From the NCBI GenBank assembly GCA_036898135.1, contig JBAHVR010000301.1, forward strand, positions 61,001 to 125,000: 64,000 nucleotides of DNA, read 5' to 3'. A model generated the notes under the pieces. The model saw only the letters and a list, made by a program, of their open reading frames with translations, was not told the DNA's origin and made no database searches. The stretch is from Oncomelania hupensis (lineage: Eukaryota > Mollusca > Gastropoda > Littorinimorpha > Pomatiopsidae). Shown piece after piece: positions 22,415-33,507 of this stretch; position 1 is the stretch's first letter; the number at the start of each line of letters is the position of its first letter. Made by a program: the position numbers and the translations under genes.

Positions 22415-22523
22415 CAGAAAGAGAAACAGCCATTCAATAGTTTGGATGGAAAGGCAGGGGTCGTGATCTTAGCCTTAGTACCCGGAGCTATGTCCTCATT
22501 AATGTCCGAGGTCAGGTAACACC
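22415..22523 (-). CDS. MAM-domain gene, exon A2
   Basis: Acceptor TGTGTGCACTCCAG and donor TTCTG/GTGAGT. It is 109 nt, in phase 1, out phase 2. The peptide CYLTSDINEDIAPGTKAKIT, then TPAFPSKLLNGCFSF, matches the second MAM segment (Y-L-x-x-D, G-x-x-A, T-P, then G-C-x-x-F-W). The first exon of this MAM domain (C-x-F-E...) was not found upstream in the window. Confidence 0.87.
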
Positions 22524-22641
22524 CTGGAGTGCACACATTATTATTATTGTTTTAACATAAATTTTATTCAACAAACAAACCAGATATAATACAAGGCACA
22601 ACATCAGGGCGCACAAAAGCGCAAGACTTAAATGAGGGCTA

Positions 22642-22645
22642 CCCA

Positions 22646-22712
<67 letters not shown>
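22642..22712. repeat. (AAT)n microsatellite
   Basis: About 23 copies, in the intron upstream of exon A2. Confidence 0.97.
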
Positions 22713-22714
<2 letters not shown>

Positions 22715-22753
22715 GTATCAAAATATCACTGGCGGACGACAGTAGTATCATAC

Positions 22754-23038
22754 TTCGCAGATCGTGTATAGAGTAGAGGAAATAAATGTGTGATATTTAC
22801 TGTTATCAAGTGGCTGGACTACCTATGTTTCATAGCCGTGTGAGAGCTAGTGTGACAGTGATCTTTTACCATTTTTCTTTCTATCTCTGTACCCCAGCCT
22901 AAACACAGACCAAGCTAAACCTATAAATGTATTAAGTAGAGTCACAGGGAGATTTACTAGCGATCCCCATCGACTAAAGACGAGTGGGTAACATCATTCC
23001 ATTGTGCAGAGCCCAGCAACAATAGACCCACCGTCACA
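22754..23038 (+). mobile_element. LTR-X fragment (3' end of the LTR)
   Basis: It matches the last ~280 bp of the LTR at 24713-26161 and ends CCCACCGTCACA. It is truncated on its 5' side. Confidence 0.85.
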
Positions 23039-23039
23039 C

Positions 23040-23690
23040 GCACCAACGGCAGACTTTCCAAAAACCACATTCTTCTTCTTTTTCTTCTTCTTCTTTTTCC
23101 TTTTTCTTCTTCTTTTCATACTCCTTCAATTTTCTTCTTCTTGTTATTAGTTCCCGAGCTGTAAAGCTGTAAAGCTCGGAAACTACTGTTTTGGGGGCTT
23201 TGAGCGTCCGGTGTCCGTCCGCCCGGCGTTCGGAGGTGACATTTGCGCACTTTTCTCTGAAACTAATGAACGGATTTCTTTGAAACTTGGCATTTAGTTA
23301 AAAAGAAATAGTGAACCCTACTAGATGACTCCAAATTATGCATATTGGGTGACGTCATCATGATGACGTCATAATTTGTGGTGCTTTTTCTAATCCTATT
23401 TTATCCACAACTACTGAAGGGATTTGGTTCAAGTTTGGTAAGTACTACCTGTACCTCTTTTATCAGAACAACTTATGTTAATCTGATGAATAAAAATTGA
23501 TGCAACCTGTACCTCCTGACGTAATCATCGTGAAGTCTTGTTTTGTTTAAATTTTTTTTTACTTTGTTTATAATCTAAAGGAAACTATGGTATATTGAGT
23601 AACGTCATCGTGTGACATCATGGTGACGTCATTTTCTTTTTTTTCTAATCCTATTTTCTCCAAGACTACTGGAGGGATCCCTCCGCGGGA
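23040..23690. other. Unassigned, with CRE-like palindrome and repeated GACGTCA motifs
   Basis: A CTT-rich tract (23070-23140) precedes sequence with several TGACGTCA-type sites. 23350-23371 is a perfect 22-bp palindrome built from two TGACGTCA octamers. The text reads like an old dispersed repeat. No gene is seen. Confidence 0.5.
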
Positions 23691-24712
23691 GTGCCGAGGG
23701 TTTCAGTATAAATAGTATCCCCACTTTCTGGAAATAAGTCTCCTCTCTGAAAATCCTTACCGGGAAGAGAGGGGACTATAAACTGATTAAAAAAAAAAAA
23801 TGGAAATGTGTAGAGTGGTGGTTCACCCGTCCCCTACACGCTTAATGTGTCCGGGGACGTAAATTTACTCCAAAAAAAAAAAAGAAAGAAAAAAGGAAAT
23901 GTAGTGCTTTAAATTCTGACTGTCGCTGCCTTTCTCATTTGTACTTTCTCATTCCTACTCTGTTGATCTTCTTCTTCGCACTTACATTTTTTCTTGAATA
24001 CTCTTCCGGGACAAAACTCATTTGAAGGTCCCGGGTTCGAGCCCTGGCCGGGCCATTTTGTTGTGTCCCTGGGAAAGACACTTTACTCCTGTTTTCCTAC
24101 TCCTTCGGATGAGAGTATAAACCGAGGTCTAGTCTGTGTGTCGCATACATTCCATCATAACGGACTTTAAAGATCCTGACGCTCATGTCCTAGACGGGTG
24201 AGTGCCGGTAACAAGAACACACCCAGCATGCACTTGGTCCTTCTCCCCCATCCCTGGCTGCCCAGGATTGTGCTCAGTTGTCCGGGCGTCAGACCATGCG
24301 CCCAAAGGCTGCGGGTGGGCGTCTCGGTCGGTTTGAGTTAGATCCTGTATCGGCCAGCGCCTTGATCCTTAGGCTAAGGCGCCTTACAAATGACGAACAT
24401 TATTATTATTATTGTGTGTGATGTCTGTTGGATCAGCTTGGGAATATTGGATGCTTTATGCCAAATGATCACTGAGGCTTCCTATGATATTATTATTTAG
24501 CAATGTAGGCATTATATATGTATATGTTTTGTTGATATTTTATAAAGATGTTTGTATTCTATTGTGTTTTTGTAAACGGGGGTTCGAAAAATTAGAGTAT
24601 ATCCGCAGCGTCCTCTGCGTGGGATGTCTTTATTGTAAAATGACCGGCTGGTGGGGTGCCTTCAGTGTTACCAGTAGGGTTGTTTCGGCAGATCTTTTAT
24701 GCGGATGAGGGG
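23690..24712 (+). mobile_element. LINE-related 3' repeat interrupted by a SINE
   Basis: The segments 23690-24024 and 24412-24712 align with 30690-31190 (shared blocks CAGTATAAATAGTATCCCC, TCTGTTGGATCAGCTTGGGA and TAGGGTTGTTTC). The copy is cut at 24713 by the gypsy 5' LTR before its terminal motif. Confidence 0.8.
24025..24411 (+). mobile_element. 5'-truncated SINE nested in the LINE-related repeat
   Basis: It starts within a B-box (CCCGGGTTCGAGCCCTGG), carries the core ATTGTGCTCAGTTGTCCGGG and the 3' part TAGATCCTGTATCGGCCAGC, and ends (ATT)5. Related core and tail fragments lie at 33508-33585 and 38325-38420. The host repeat resumes straight after it. Confidence 0.75.
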
Positions 24713-26161
24713 TGTCACAGAAGGCTAGTTTGGACACAGCACTAAGGCTTCATGCCTCAAATAGTCCATCCTGATGTAGCCTTTGTAACTTAACGTCGAT
24801 GTCTAGCAGACGACAGAAGTTAAAGGTTTGGTGTAAGCATGGGTAGGCTAGATTCTTGCTAAGGTAGGCAGTGACCTCATCCAGCTGACGTATAGCCAGA
24901 CATCCCCGCAGGAGGGCGTTACTGGTATCTCACGAGATTTCGCGGGCTTTGGCTGATCACACGGTTAGGTAGTCAATCTTGGTCTCAACCTCACACGAGA
25001 AGGAGCAACGCTCTGAAAGATCTCTCTAGCAGTAGACTACGCAGGTGACGGGTGAAATTCAATTCATTGCAGTATAGCCAAAGCCTGACATTGTCAAAAA
25101 GGTAAAGGATCAATCTTTTGTCTCACCACGATTTATTGATAATATTATTGGATTATGTTTGTGAAGTCTTGCCATGTTTTATCAATGTGAATGTGAGTCA
25201 AACTTTGCTTGACCACGTGGCGGGCACTCGACCGGTTTTGCCACCATGAGGTATTCCTTACAGACCCACTGTTGTTTCTCCTATGTGTATTCTTGCAGAC
25301 CAGTGGCTGTACTGGAGAATGTGTATATTATTAGTTACTTCTCCATGTGTTTAGTTTAGCCATGATGTATGTGTATAGGAATTATGTTGGAGATTCCAGT
25401 GGACCACGGACTTAGAAGAATGATCGTCCCTTGTTTGTATAAGTGGACGCGATCACTGAGGGCTTTTTCTGCCATCAGTGAGACGCTCTGCGCACCCTTT
25501 GTATACAAGGCGTTGCAGAAACTCGTCTTATGTTTTGCAGACGAGCAGGCTTGTTGGTCCGATGCAGGAGAGAGAACACTGAGAGTCAACCGTGACATTC
25601 GGCCTGCAGTGGAGCATCGAGCACTGAGCTCCGATAGCCCAATAGTCAACAAACAAGGAGGAGACACCATCACCACACCTCAACGATTCAGTTAAGTGAC
25701 TGTACAGAAAACGTTCACACACACTGATCGAGAAGGACTGTGAGGCAGTCCATTCTCCTGAGAACCAACAGCAGGCCAACCAGAACAAATAGCCCAATGA
25801 TGAGACAATAGCAGCATAGACTCATCAAGGAGCGAACAACTCGAAGTGAATTTGGACATTTAAGTTAAAGCAGAGATTAGAATTAGATACAGAGTAGAGG
25901 AAATAAATGTGTGATAGTTCCTGTTAACAAGTGGCTGGACTACCTATGTTTCATAGCCATGCGAGAGATAGTGTACCAGTTAATCTTTTAAAACATTCTC
26001 CCTATCTCTATAACCCTATCCTACCACAGACCGGGCCAAACATATAAATGTATTAAGATTAGTCATATGGTGATTTAACTAGACGATCTCCGCAGACAAA
26101 AGACGAGTGGGTAATAGCATTCCATTGTGCAGAGCCCAGCAACAATAGTCCCACCGTCACA
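24713..26161 (+). repeat. 5' LTR of the gypsy-type element (LTR-X)
   Basis: It is 1449 bp, starts TGTCACAGAAGG and ends CCACCGTCACA. Homologous LTRs lie at 1419, 17066, 22754, 32848 and 40496. The plus-strand open frame inside (25369-25695) and its antisense partner recur in the solo LTRs but show no known domain. Confidence 0.85.
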
Positions 26162-26254
26162 TCTTAATTGGCTAGCCTTGCCAGGATCTGTGTATAACAT
26201 GATAGGTAAAAATAATAGTTGTAGATCATAATTTAGAATAGTTGTAAGTGTAGG

Positions 26255-26450
26255 CACAGTGCAAGGAGGTAGAATAAGAGGGAGACCGAGAAAGAGGTGG
26301 GAGGACAACATTCGAGAATGGACTGGTTTGACACTGAGCGAAGCCATCAGGGCTGCTGAGGACAGAGAAAGATGGAGTATGCTGGTTAAACGATCATCTG
26401 TGGTGCCCCTACGACCTCCGGGTTACGGGACAGGATAGGATAGGGATAGG
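26255..26450 (+). mobile_element. RTE-type LINE 3' end with 10-bp target duplication
   Basis: It encodes the RTE C-terminus (WEDNIREWTGL, then LVKRSSVVPLRPPGYGTG) and ends in (GGATA)n. TAAGTGTAGG flanks it at 26245-26254 and 26451-26460. It is inserted in the gypsy leader. Confidence 0.9.
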
Positions 26451-26708
26451 TAAGTGTAGGAAGGAGATATTGTTGGTGCACCATTCTTTTGTTAAAAACT
26501 TTTTTGCTTCATTTCTTTTTGTGCCTGTTTGTTGCATTGTTCTTTAGCAGGTTGCTTAAGTAACAATTATTTGCCATTTGACTTCTTGTTTTATTATATT
26601 ATTGATTACGAATTTTGTTGTCTTTGCATTATTTTTTATTGAATTTCCATATTGCTAGTGTTTTTGTATTCCGAGTGATTCAGAGGTTGGTCATAGACAC
26701 TTTTGACA

Positions 26709-28149
26709 ATGTCAGACCCAGTAGCCTCGAGATTGCGCTTCAAAAAAGTAGGAGAAGCATTACACTTAGCAGGAGCGGATTTTAATTGCGTATATCAATA
26801 CAGAAGTAGAGAAGCAGAGATAGAACAGAAGTAAATAGAAGCAGAGAAAGAAGCAGAAGATAGGCGAATAGAAGCAGGGAGAGAAGCAGAAGTTAGGCGA
26901 ATAGAAGCAGCAGAGAGAGAAGCAGAGAGAGAACAGAAGAAAATAGAAGCAGAGAGAGCAGCAGAGAGAGAGAAGCAGAAGTTAGGCGATTGGATTTGAG
27001 CGGGCAGAAAAAGAACGAGACAGACAGCATGAGTTGGGATTGAGGAGATTAGGATATGTACTCTTAAGTTCCACCACAACCCCTCCCCACTCAGATCAAC
27101 TAGATGTAGCCCCTAACCCCGTACTAGGTATTTCGTTTCCACTTGGGCCATTCAATAAAAGAGAAGAATGTGTAGATCTCTATCTGACTAGGTTTGAGCG
27201 GTTACCAACATAGTACAAGCTGGAACACACCCATTGGGCTTTTAATTTTAGTCAAGGGCCGAGAGGAAAAGCATATGACATCTACAGTAAGCTACCGACT
27301 GACAGAGCGACTGACTATGACAGAGTCAAAGAGGCACTCCTAACGGGATTCGAACTCACACGAGCATGCTACCGGCAAAAATTCCGCACCAATCGGAGAA
27401 TGAAAGGAGAAAGTTACGCGCAGTTCTCAGATCTTCTGTCCACAACGCTGGATAAGTGGGTTAGCAAGTCAGCCACTGTTAAGACATTTGACGGACTGAC
27501 CGAACTATTAGTATGGAAACAGCTACGGGAGACCATGTCCCCCGAGCTGAAAACATTCTCAGTAGAGCAGGGCGCGGAAAGCTGGATGATTTGGTCAAGG
27601 TCGCAGATAGGTATGTGGCCGCCCGAGGCGAAGCCAAGAGCTTCAGGCGAGACATAAAGCCTAATGGGAAAGAGGTACAGAAACGAAGCCGAGAAAAGAG
27701 GTCCCTCAGAACAGAGACGGTTTTGCTCGTTCTGCAACAAAAATAATCACTCCACCGCGGAATGTTTCAAGTTGGAAGCACAACGAAGAGAAGAGCGCGA
27801 GAACCGGCCAGCTCATAGAGTACTAACTCAAAGCAGCGGTACAAATCCACACCCCATCGGAGATCACCCATCGGTGACAGACACGGTCAAGGTCAATGGT
27901 AAAGTCGCGAACTGTCTTTATGACACAGGTCTGTCATATGACGCAATAGTTTGCGAGTCGCTTGTATCGCGCGCGTACTTGACGGACAAGACAGTCGAAC
28001 TACAAGAAGCGGACTTGACGAAACCGACGACCACTTGCCCAATTGCTTGGATAGAAGTAGAGAGCAGATACGTCACAGGACGGATCCAAGCAGCAGTTTT
28101 ACAGAAACCCCTGTATGATCTAGTGCTAGGATGTAGATATGTGTTTTAG
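26709..28149 (+). pseudogene. gypsy gag and protease, degenerate
   Basis: It starts ATG at 26709 (MSDPVASRLRFKK) and is broken by stops and frame changes from about 26832. The Gag capsid-like region lies around 27100-27640 in changing frames. The knuckle CSFCNKNNHSTAEC (CX2CX4HX4C) lies at about 27724. A retropepsin-type site LYDTGLSYDAIV follows at about 27915. Residues 26815-26995 are a Glu/Ala/Arg-rich coiled stretch made of AAGCAGAGAG repeats. It is not translatable as one protein. Confidence 0.8.
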
Positions 28150-28159
28150 GCACGCCCCC

Positions 28160-28402
28160 TAAAACTGTAGAGATAGCTGCAGTGCAAACCAGGGCCCAGG
28201 CTAAAACCCAACCACCCCAGCCCGAGTTAGCCCCGAATCCAGGACTCGCGGAGATCAAAACTGCACAGAACGCGGACGCCTCAATAGCCAAGTGCTTTCA
28301 GAAGTTTCCGAAGGCGCACACACACCCGCACAAAGGAGACTTCTACATGGAAGATGGAGTGCTACATCGACAAGGAGATGGAGATCACACTCAGCTAGTA
28401 TT
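28160..28402 (+). pseudogene. gypsy linker and integrase N-terminal start
   Basis: The frame AAVQTRAQAKTQPPQPELAP is the linker that follows protease in many gypsy elements. It is followed by AEIKTAQNADASIAKCFQKF and DGVLHRQGDG, the sequence that normally precedes the integrase HHCC finger. It passes directly from protease to integrase with no RT between. It is cut by the LTR-Y insertion at 28408. Confidence 0.75.
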
Positions 28403-28407
28403 GCCAG

Positions 28408-29703
28408 TGTTACACTCGTTTTTTTTAATCAGTATTTGATTCAGCCCCGATGCTTGAAATCCTGATAGGTGTAACTCAGATTCGTTTATCCACGCAACCC
28501 GTTCAATCATCAACAAGTCAGGAGTCGTCGTATGAAGTTTTCCACTTTTATTCAGCACACATCAACAACTGCATATCATCGCTCAATCGCTTTTTCCACT
28601 CTACAACTCTCAACTATGAACTTTCCACTTTTTTACAACTTTCTCAACTCTAATACAACAGCTCTCTCTACTTTCAACTTTCTAAAAAAGCACCTTTTGA
28701 AACAGTGCGGCACTATATATTTAGAACAATCTACAGTGGCAAGATTGCTCATGACCCCAAGGGGTTGCGTTGTTATTAGAAGAAGCTTTGTATAACGTTG
28801 GTGTTTTTAGTTGCTCGATATTATTTGAAAATTTTCTCGAGTCAGTTGTTTACTATCGATCGAAACCTTTTTACAACTTTCTGAACTCTAATACAACAGC
28901 TCTCTCTACTTTCAACTCTCTAAAAAACCACCTTTTGAAACAGTGCGGCACTATATATATATAGAGTCTCTCTAAACTCCAGAAAGAGCGAGAAAACCCC
29001 CCAACGTGACACACCTCAACCAATCAGAATTAATTTCATCATCACTGTCTCACGTCATACAACCCTATTTGGAATGGACACTTCCATGGTTACCACTAGA
29101 ACTATCCATACGCTTCGATCGATAGCAGAGAGAAAGGAAGAAGAGAGAGATCACTTCGCGATATCGCCTCTATGAGAAGTGATGTACGGTGGAGGAGTTA
29201 CGTCCCTTCAACCTCACATGGGCTTGCTTTCGGTTCTTAGTCTCTTGTCTATATATGGGGTTTTTTAATTATATTTTTAAAAAATGTTTTAGACCGCGAT
29301 TTTCACATTTTGCTGTTGAAAATGTTTGAAATAAGGCTTTTCAAATTTGAGAAAAAATTTTTTATGCACATCTGTTTATTTTTTCATGACTTGCTGCCTC
29401 TTGACCGTAAGGGTGTTATGAGCGCTTCCTAAACTGTAACCCGTGATATAGGTGGCTTTTGCATTGTTTTGTTGCTTGAAATAAACAGTATGTATAAGAT
29501 AAATTGAGTTAAAATAAAAATAATAATAATTAAAAAAAAACCAACACTAAGTCTAGAATATGTGTCATACATGCGTAATTTATTTTTTGTTCCGTATGGG
29601 GTTATACAGCATACGGATTGAAGTTGAGGAATTACAGACACAGTTCGGTGGACAGCAAATAACAAGCCGCTGAAATTTTGCTTTTCTCATACTGTCTTTA
29701 CAA

Positions 29704-29735
<32 letters not shown>

Positions 29736-31426
29736 GTAGCCTTGGAGTTAACAATTGCAGAGAACATGACAATAGTGAGCTAATTAGTGCGGCAAATCAA
29801 GTTGGGTTACTTAACAAACATCACATTAATCACGTTTATACCAAGACTTTGCAGTGCACCAGAATCGTTTTAAATCTAGATCTAGACAGAGGATGATACA
29901 TGACAGCAAACGGCCAGAGGGCACCCCTTTTTAGTTCTACTGTGGCTTATTGACACTGACAATGACGGTAGTGAGTAGGCGTACTTTTTATTGATACTGA
30001 ACTAAATTCAAGTTAATTATCACTAAGTACTAACCCTACACACAACCTTTATTAATTCCTTGGGCTAATCCAAACCGTTTCTTACACGAAACATCACCTT
30101 AGTTCCAATCCGTCTTGTATCATTGACAACTATTCATTGACAGGTCTTGGTCATCATAATTCATTCATATCATGATTCTTGTCTGTCAGAATAGATCTAC
30201 AATTTCTTCAAGAACTTAACCGTTCTTCTTCCTTTGGGAAACGAAAAAAACTCTTCCCCTTGCATGCAGCCTTTAATCGTGCATTTGTGCAGTTCAAAGT
30301 TGCACAGTGGTCACCGTAACTGCTCCTGCGATTTTTTTTCCCCCTCTCCATCAGATCTTCGCTCTGTGAAGCAGGCCTTTTCACACGTTACAATCAAGTC
30401 GCATAACTCTTGACGCGTCATCACACCAATGGCGTCACTGCGCGGTCTATATATTCCTGGTCTATGATCGATAGTAAACAACTGACTCGAGAAAATTCTC
30501 AAATAATATCGAGCAACTAAAAACACCAACGTTATACAAAGCTTCTTCTAATAACAACGCAACCCCTTGGGGTCATGAGCAATCTTGCCACTGTAGATTG
30601 TTCTAACCTATAAAGGGAAAAGTGAAAGCCCCAGTTGAAAACCTGTCTTTCCTTTGTAGGCATGACCGATTCACTGCGGCAACAGTACCCCCGTTGGAGT
30701 GCCGGGGGTATCAGTATAAATAGTATCCCCACTTTATGGAAATTTAGTGCTTTAAATTCCCACTGTCGCTGTCTTCCTCATTTACTCTTTCCCATTCCTG
30801 CTCTGTCCTATCACTCTGCTATACTATCTTCTTCTTTGCTAGATCAATGACCTACCTTTTTTCTTGAAAACTCTTCCTGGACAAGACTCCTTGTTTGTGT
30901 ATGAGGTCTGTTGGATCAGCTTGGGAGTGTTGGACGCTTTCTGCCGGGTGGTCACTAGGGCTTCCTATGATGTTATTATTTAGCAATATAGGCATTTTAT
31001 ATGTATATGTTTTGTTGATAATTTATAATGATGTTTGTATTCTATTTTGTTTTTGTAACCGGGGGTTCGAGTAGTTGGGGTAAAGCCTCAGCGGTCCCCT
31101 GCGTGGGATGTCTTTATTGTAAAGTGCCTGGCCGGTGGAGGGCATTCAATTTTCCCACTAGGGTTGTTTCAGCAGATCTTTTATGCGGATCGGGGGTTGT
31201 CCGGTCCTGATTTGGCTCGGAAGAGTCCGCTGGACCTAAAGCAACAATCAATCAATCAATCAATAAATCAAATCAAAGATAAATACACTCTATTACTGCA
31301 TGCGTTGCAAAATAAAATGAACAGATCTATCGCGCGCGTCACACACGCAAGCCTACCATTGCACGCGCTTCACACATAATATCGTGCGCATTTCACACGC
31401 ACCATCATGCGCGTTTCGACGTAACA
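28408..31426 (+). mobile_element. LTR-Y copy 2, rearranged, inserted in gypsy pol
   Basis: It starts TGTTACACTCG and ends GACGTAACA, with a perfect 5-bp duplication GCCAG at 28403-28407 and 31427-31431. Both termini match LTR-Y at 59437-60080. The interior holds a 141-bp inverted pair (28722-28862 and 30466-30606, one mismatch seen), an ~85-bp direct duplication (28637-28720 and 28870-28955) and a LINE-related 3' repeat. The 28963-30460 interior has no recognised coding capacity. Confidence 0.8.
30690..31265 (+). mobile_element. LINE-related 3' repeat, near-complete copy
   Basis: It runs from the CCGGGGGTATCAGTATAAAT block to CTGGACCTAAAGCAA and a (CAAT)n tail. This is the longest continuous copy of the family in the window. 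It is nested within LTR-Y copy 2; LTR sequence resumes at AAATCAAAGATAAATACAC. Confidence 0.8.
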
Positions 31427-31431
31427 GCCAG

Positions 31432-32390
31432 CCACCCTTCGAGCCCAAGTACTAGAGTTAGGCCACAACATGCCACTCAGCGGACACATGGGAATTGGTG
31501 CCACAGTACAGAGGATCAGCACACACTACTATTGGCCAGGAATCACAGAGGATGTCAAGCGGTGCGTGAAATCTTGTCACCAATGTCAACGATATTCCCC
31601 GCGCCATCACACCGTACCAGTTACCTTAGGACCATCGGTAGTAGTCGGCGTGCCATTCGAGCAGACATAGTAGGACCATTGTCCGTGACAAAGAAGTGGA
31701 ACAGATTTATACTCACACTCGTCGACGCCTGTTCGATGTGGTGCGAAGCAGACCCGTTGCCAGCGATCGACACCAGGAAGATTGCAGATGCACTCATCGC
31801 CATCTTTACCAGAGTGGGATTCCCGGACAGCACTAGGACGGACAACGGATCTCAGTTCACCGGCCGCCTGATACGCTTCTCACCATCCTCAGGAATGTCG
31901 CCGACGACAACCCAGAAGCGTGGGACACATCTACAAGAATGTGGCACTGTTCGCATACCGAGAACCCCCCCCCCCCCCCCCCCCCCCATGCAGCCACAGG
32001 TTACACCCCGTCAACATTGCTTTTCGGTAGACCACTAGCAAGACCGTTAGAAGCACTACGCCGAAGTTGGACTGAAGCCAAAGTGGACGAAACACCTAAA
32101 GGTGCAACCAAGTATGTCGCAGACCTGCAGGAAACACTCAAAGCCACGTGGAAGAAAGCTGGTGAAGCACTGAAGAAGGCAAGAGCCTGTCAGGCGAAGT
32201 ACTACAACCGCCACGCGAAGGACCGAGAACTGCAAGCCGGCGATCAAGTGCTACTATTAATCCCAAGTGGCACCAACAAACTGGATATCGCTTGGAGAGG
32301 ACCACGAGATTCAAGAGATCCAAGACAGTCTACCAAGTGGAAGTCAACGGAATAACCCGATTCCACCACATCAACCTACTCAAGAAATAT
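31432..32390 (+). pseudogene. gypsy integrase, frameshifted
   Basis: The zinc finger is H...LSGHMG...CVKSCHQC (about 31460-31595), preceded by the YYWPGI motif. The catalytic core contains LVDACSMWCEAD and TDNGSQF, the first two acidic residues. The third Glu region is disrupted by frame changes. A C23 run (31965-31987) interrupts AYRE...HAATGYTPSTLLFGRP. The C-terminal part GDQVLLLIPSG matches the GPY/chromodomain-proximal region. Confidence 0.85.
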
Positions 32391-32539
32391 ACGGACAGAC
32401 TAGCGACCCCAAGCACTTACAACTTGTTGGTCATCGCCATCGCTGAGGAAGGTGAAAGCATGGAGACAAATGCCGTAGAGTACCCCCTGCAGTCCAAAGA
32501 GACCCACAAGGATGTGATACTACATTACCCTTCAGGTAT

Positions 32540-32754
32540 ACTCATTCCAAGTCGAGTACATCCCCGGCAAAGAGAACCACGGAGCCGACTACCTAAGTCG
32601 TCATCTCGTGGAGGACTCATCAGCTGTCGCCCACCCAACTCAACTAAGGGCCACAGCACCAGAATTTGTCCCCGTCCAGTTGCCCCTGTCACTAGTGTCC
32701 ATAGCTACCTGGCATAGCATTGCAGTTCAGGTAGAGCAACTTTATTAGTTTGTA
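32540..32754 (+). pseudogene. gypsy RNase H C-terminal end
   Basis: In the frame starting near 32540 it reads YSFQVEYIPGKENHGADYLS, then R, the typical end of gypsy RNase H (V-E-Y-I-P-G-K-x-N-x-x-A-D-x-L-S-R). It lies downstream of integrase. The RT and most of RNase H are deleted between about 32520 and 32540. Confidence 0.8.
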
Positions 32755-32847
32755 AATAGGACCCTAGGATAGTGCAGTGTTAAACTAGGCTCTGTAGTAG
32801 AAAAAGGTCGAATCCAGTGGTCATCGCCTTTTTCAGTTGAGAGAACC

Positions 32848-33507
32848 TGTCACAGAAGGCTAGTTTGGATCCAGCACTAAGGCTTCCTATCCTATCCTAT
32901 CCCGTAACCCGGAGGTCGCAGGGGCACCACAGATGATCGTTTAACCAGCATACTCCATCTTTCTCTGTCCTCAGCACCCTGATGGCTTCGCTCAGTGTCA
33001 AACCAGTCCATTCTTGAAAGTTGTCCTCCCACCTCTTTTTCGGTCTCCCTCTTCCTCTACCTCTTTGCACTGTGCCTTGCAGAATGGTCTTTGCAAGGCA
33101 TGATGATCTGGTGACGTGGCCATACCATCGGAGTTTCCGCTTCTTCAGCACTGTGAGCAGGTCATCGTGTTGCCCAATGGCACTACACTACTAAGGCTTC
33201 ACGCCTCAAATAATCCATCCTGCTGTAGCCTTTGTAACTTAACTGTGATGTCTAGAAGATTACAGAAGTTAAAGGTTTGGTCTAAGCATGGGTAGGCTAG
33301 ATTCTCGCTAAGGTATGCAGTGACCTCATCCAGCTGACGTATAGCCAGACACCCCCACTAGAGGGCGCTACTGGTATCTCACGAGATTTCGTGGGCTTTG
33401 GCTGACCACACGGTTAGGTAGTCATTCTTGGTCTGAACCTTCCACGAGAAGGAGCAACGCTCTGAAAGATCTCTCTAGCAGTAGACTACGCAGGTGACGG
33501 GTGAAAT
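32848..33507 (+). repeat. 3' LTR (truncated) of the gypsy-type element
   Basis: It begins TGTCACAGAAGGCTAGTTTG. After an RTE insertion it continues as LTR-X to GTGACGGGTGAAAT. It is lost beyond 33507, so target duplications cannot be checked. Confidence 0.85.
32887..33189 (-). mobile_element. RTE-type LINE 3' end in the 3' LTR
   Basis: The minus strand encodes KKRKLRWYGHVTRSSCLAKT and the C-terminus, with a (CCTAT)n tail on the left. ACTAAGGCTTC (11 bp) is duplicated at 32876-32886 and 33190-33200. Confidence 0.9.

Larger units (their letters stand above)
24713..33507 (+). mobile_element. Degenerate Ty3/gypsy-type LTR retrotransposon with IN upstream of RNase H
   Basis: The 5' LTR is 24713-26161 and the 3' LTR starts at 32848, both with TGTCACAGAAGG. 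The internal order is gag, CCHC knuckle, protease, integrase zinc-binding start, integrase core, then the RNase H end; the RT is missing. This resembles the Gmr1-like gypsy group with copia-like pol order. It is interrupted by an LTR-Y element (28408-31426) and two RTE 3' ends (26255-26450 and 32887-33189). The 3' LTR is truncated near 33507. Confidence 0.8.

Noticed and set aside
25369..25695. 108-codon ORF in the LTR, with antisense partners, also seen at 17491-17802 and 41306-41494
   Set aside because: Recurs because the LTR recurs; no recognisable domain and frames are not kept in all copies.
26162..26254. Primer-binding site after the gypsy 5' LTR
   Set aside because: TTGGCTAGCC near 26167 is not convincingly complementary to a tRNA 3' end, so none is annotated.
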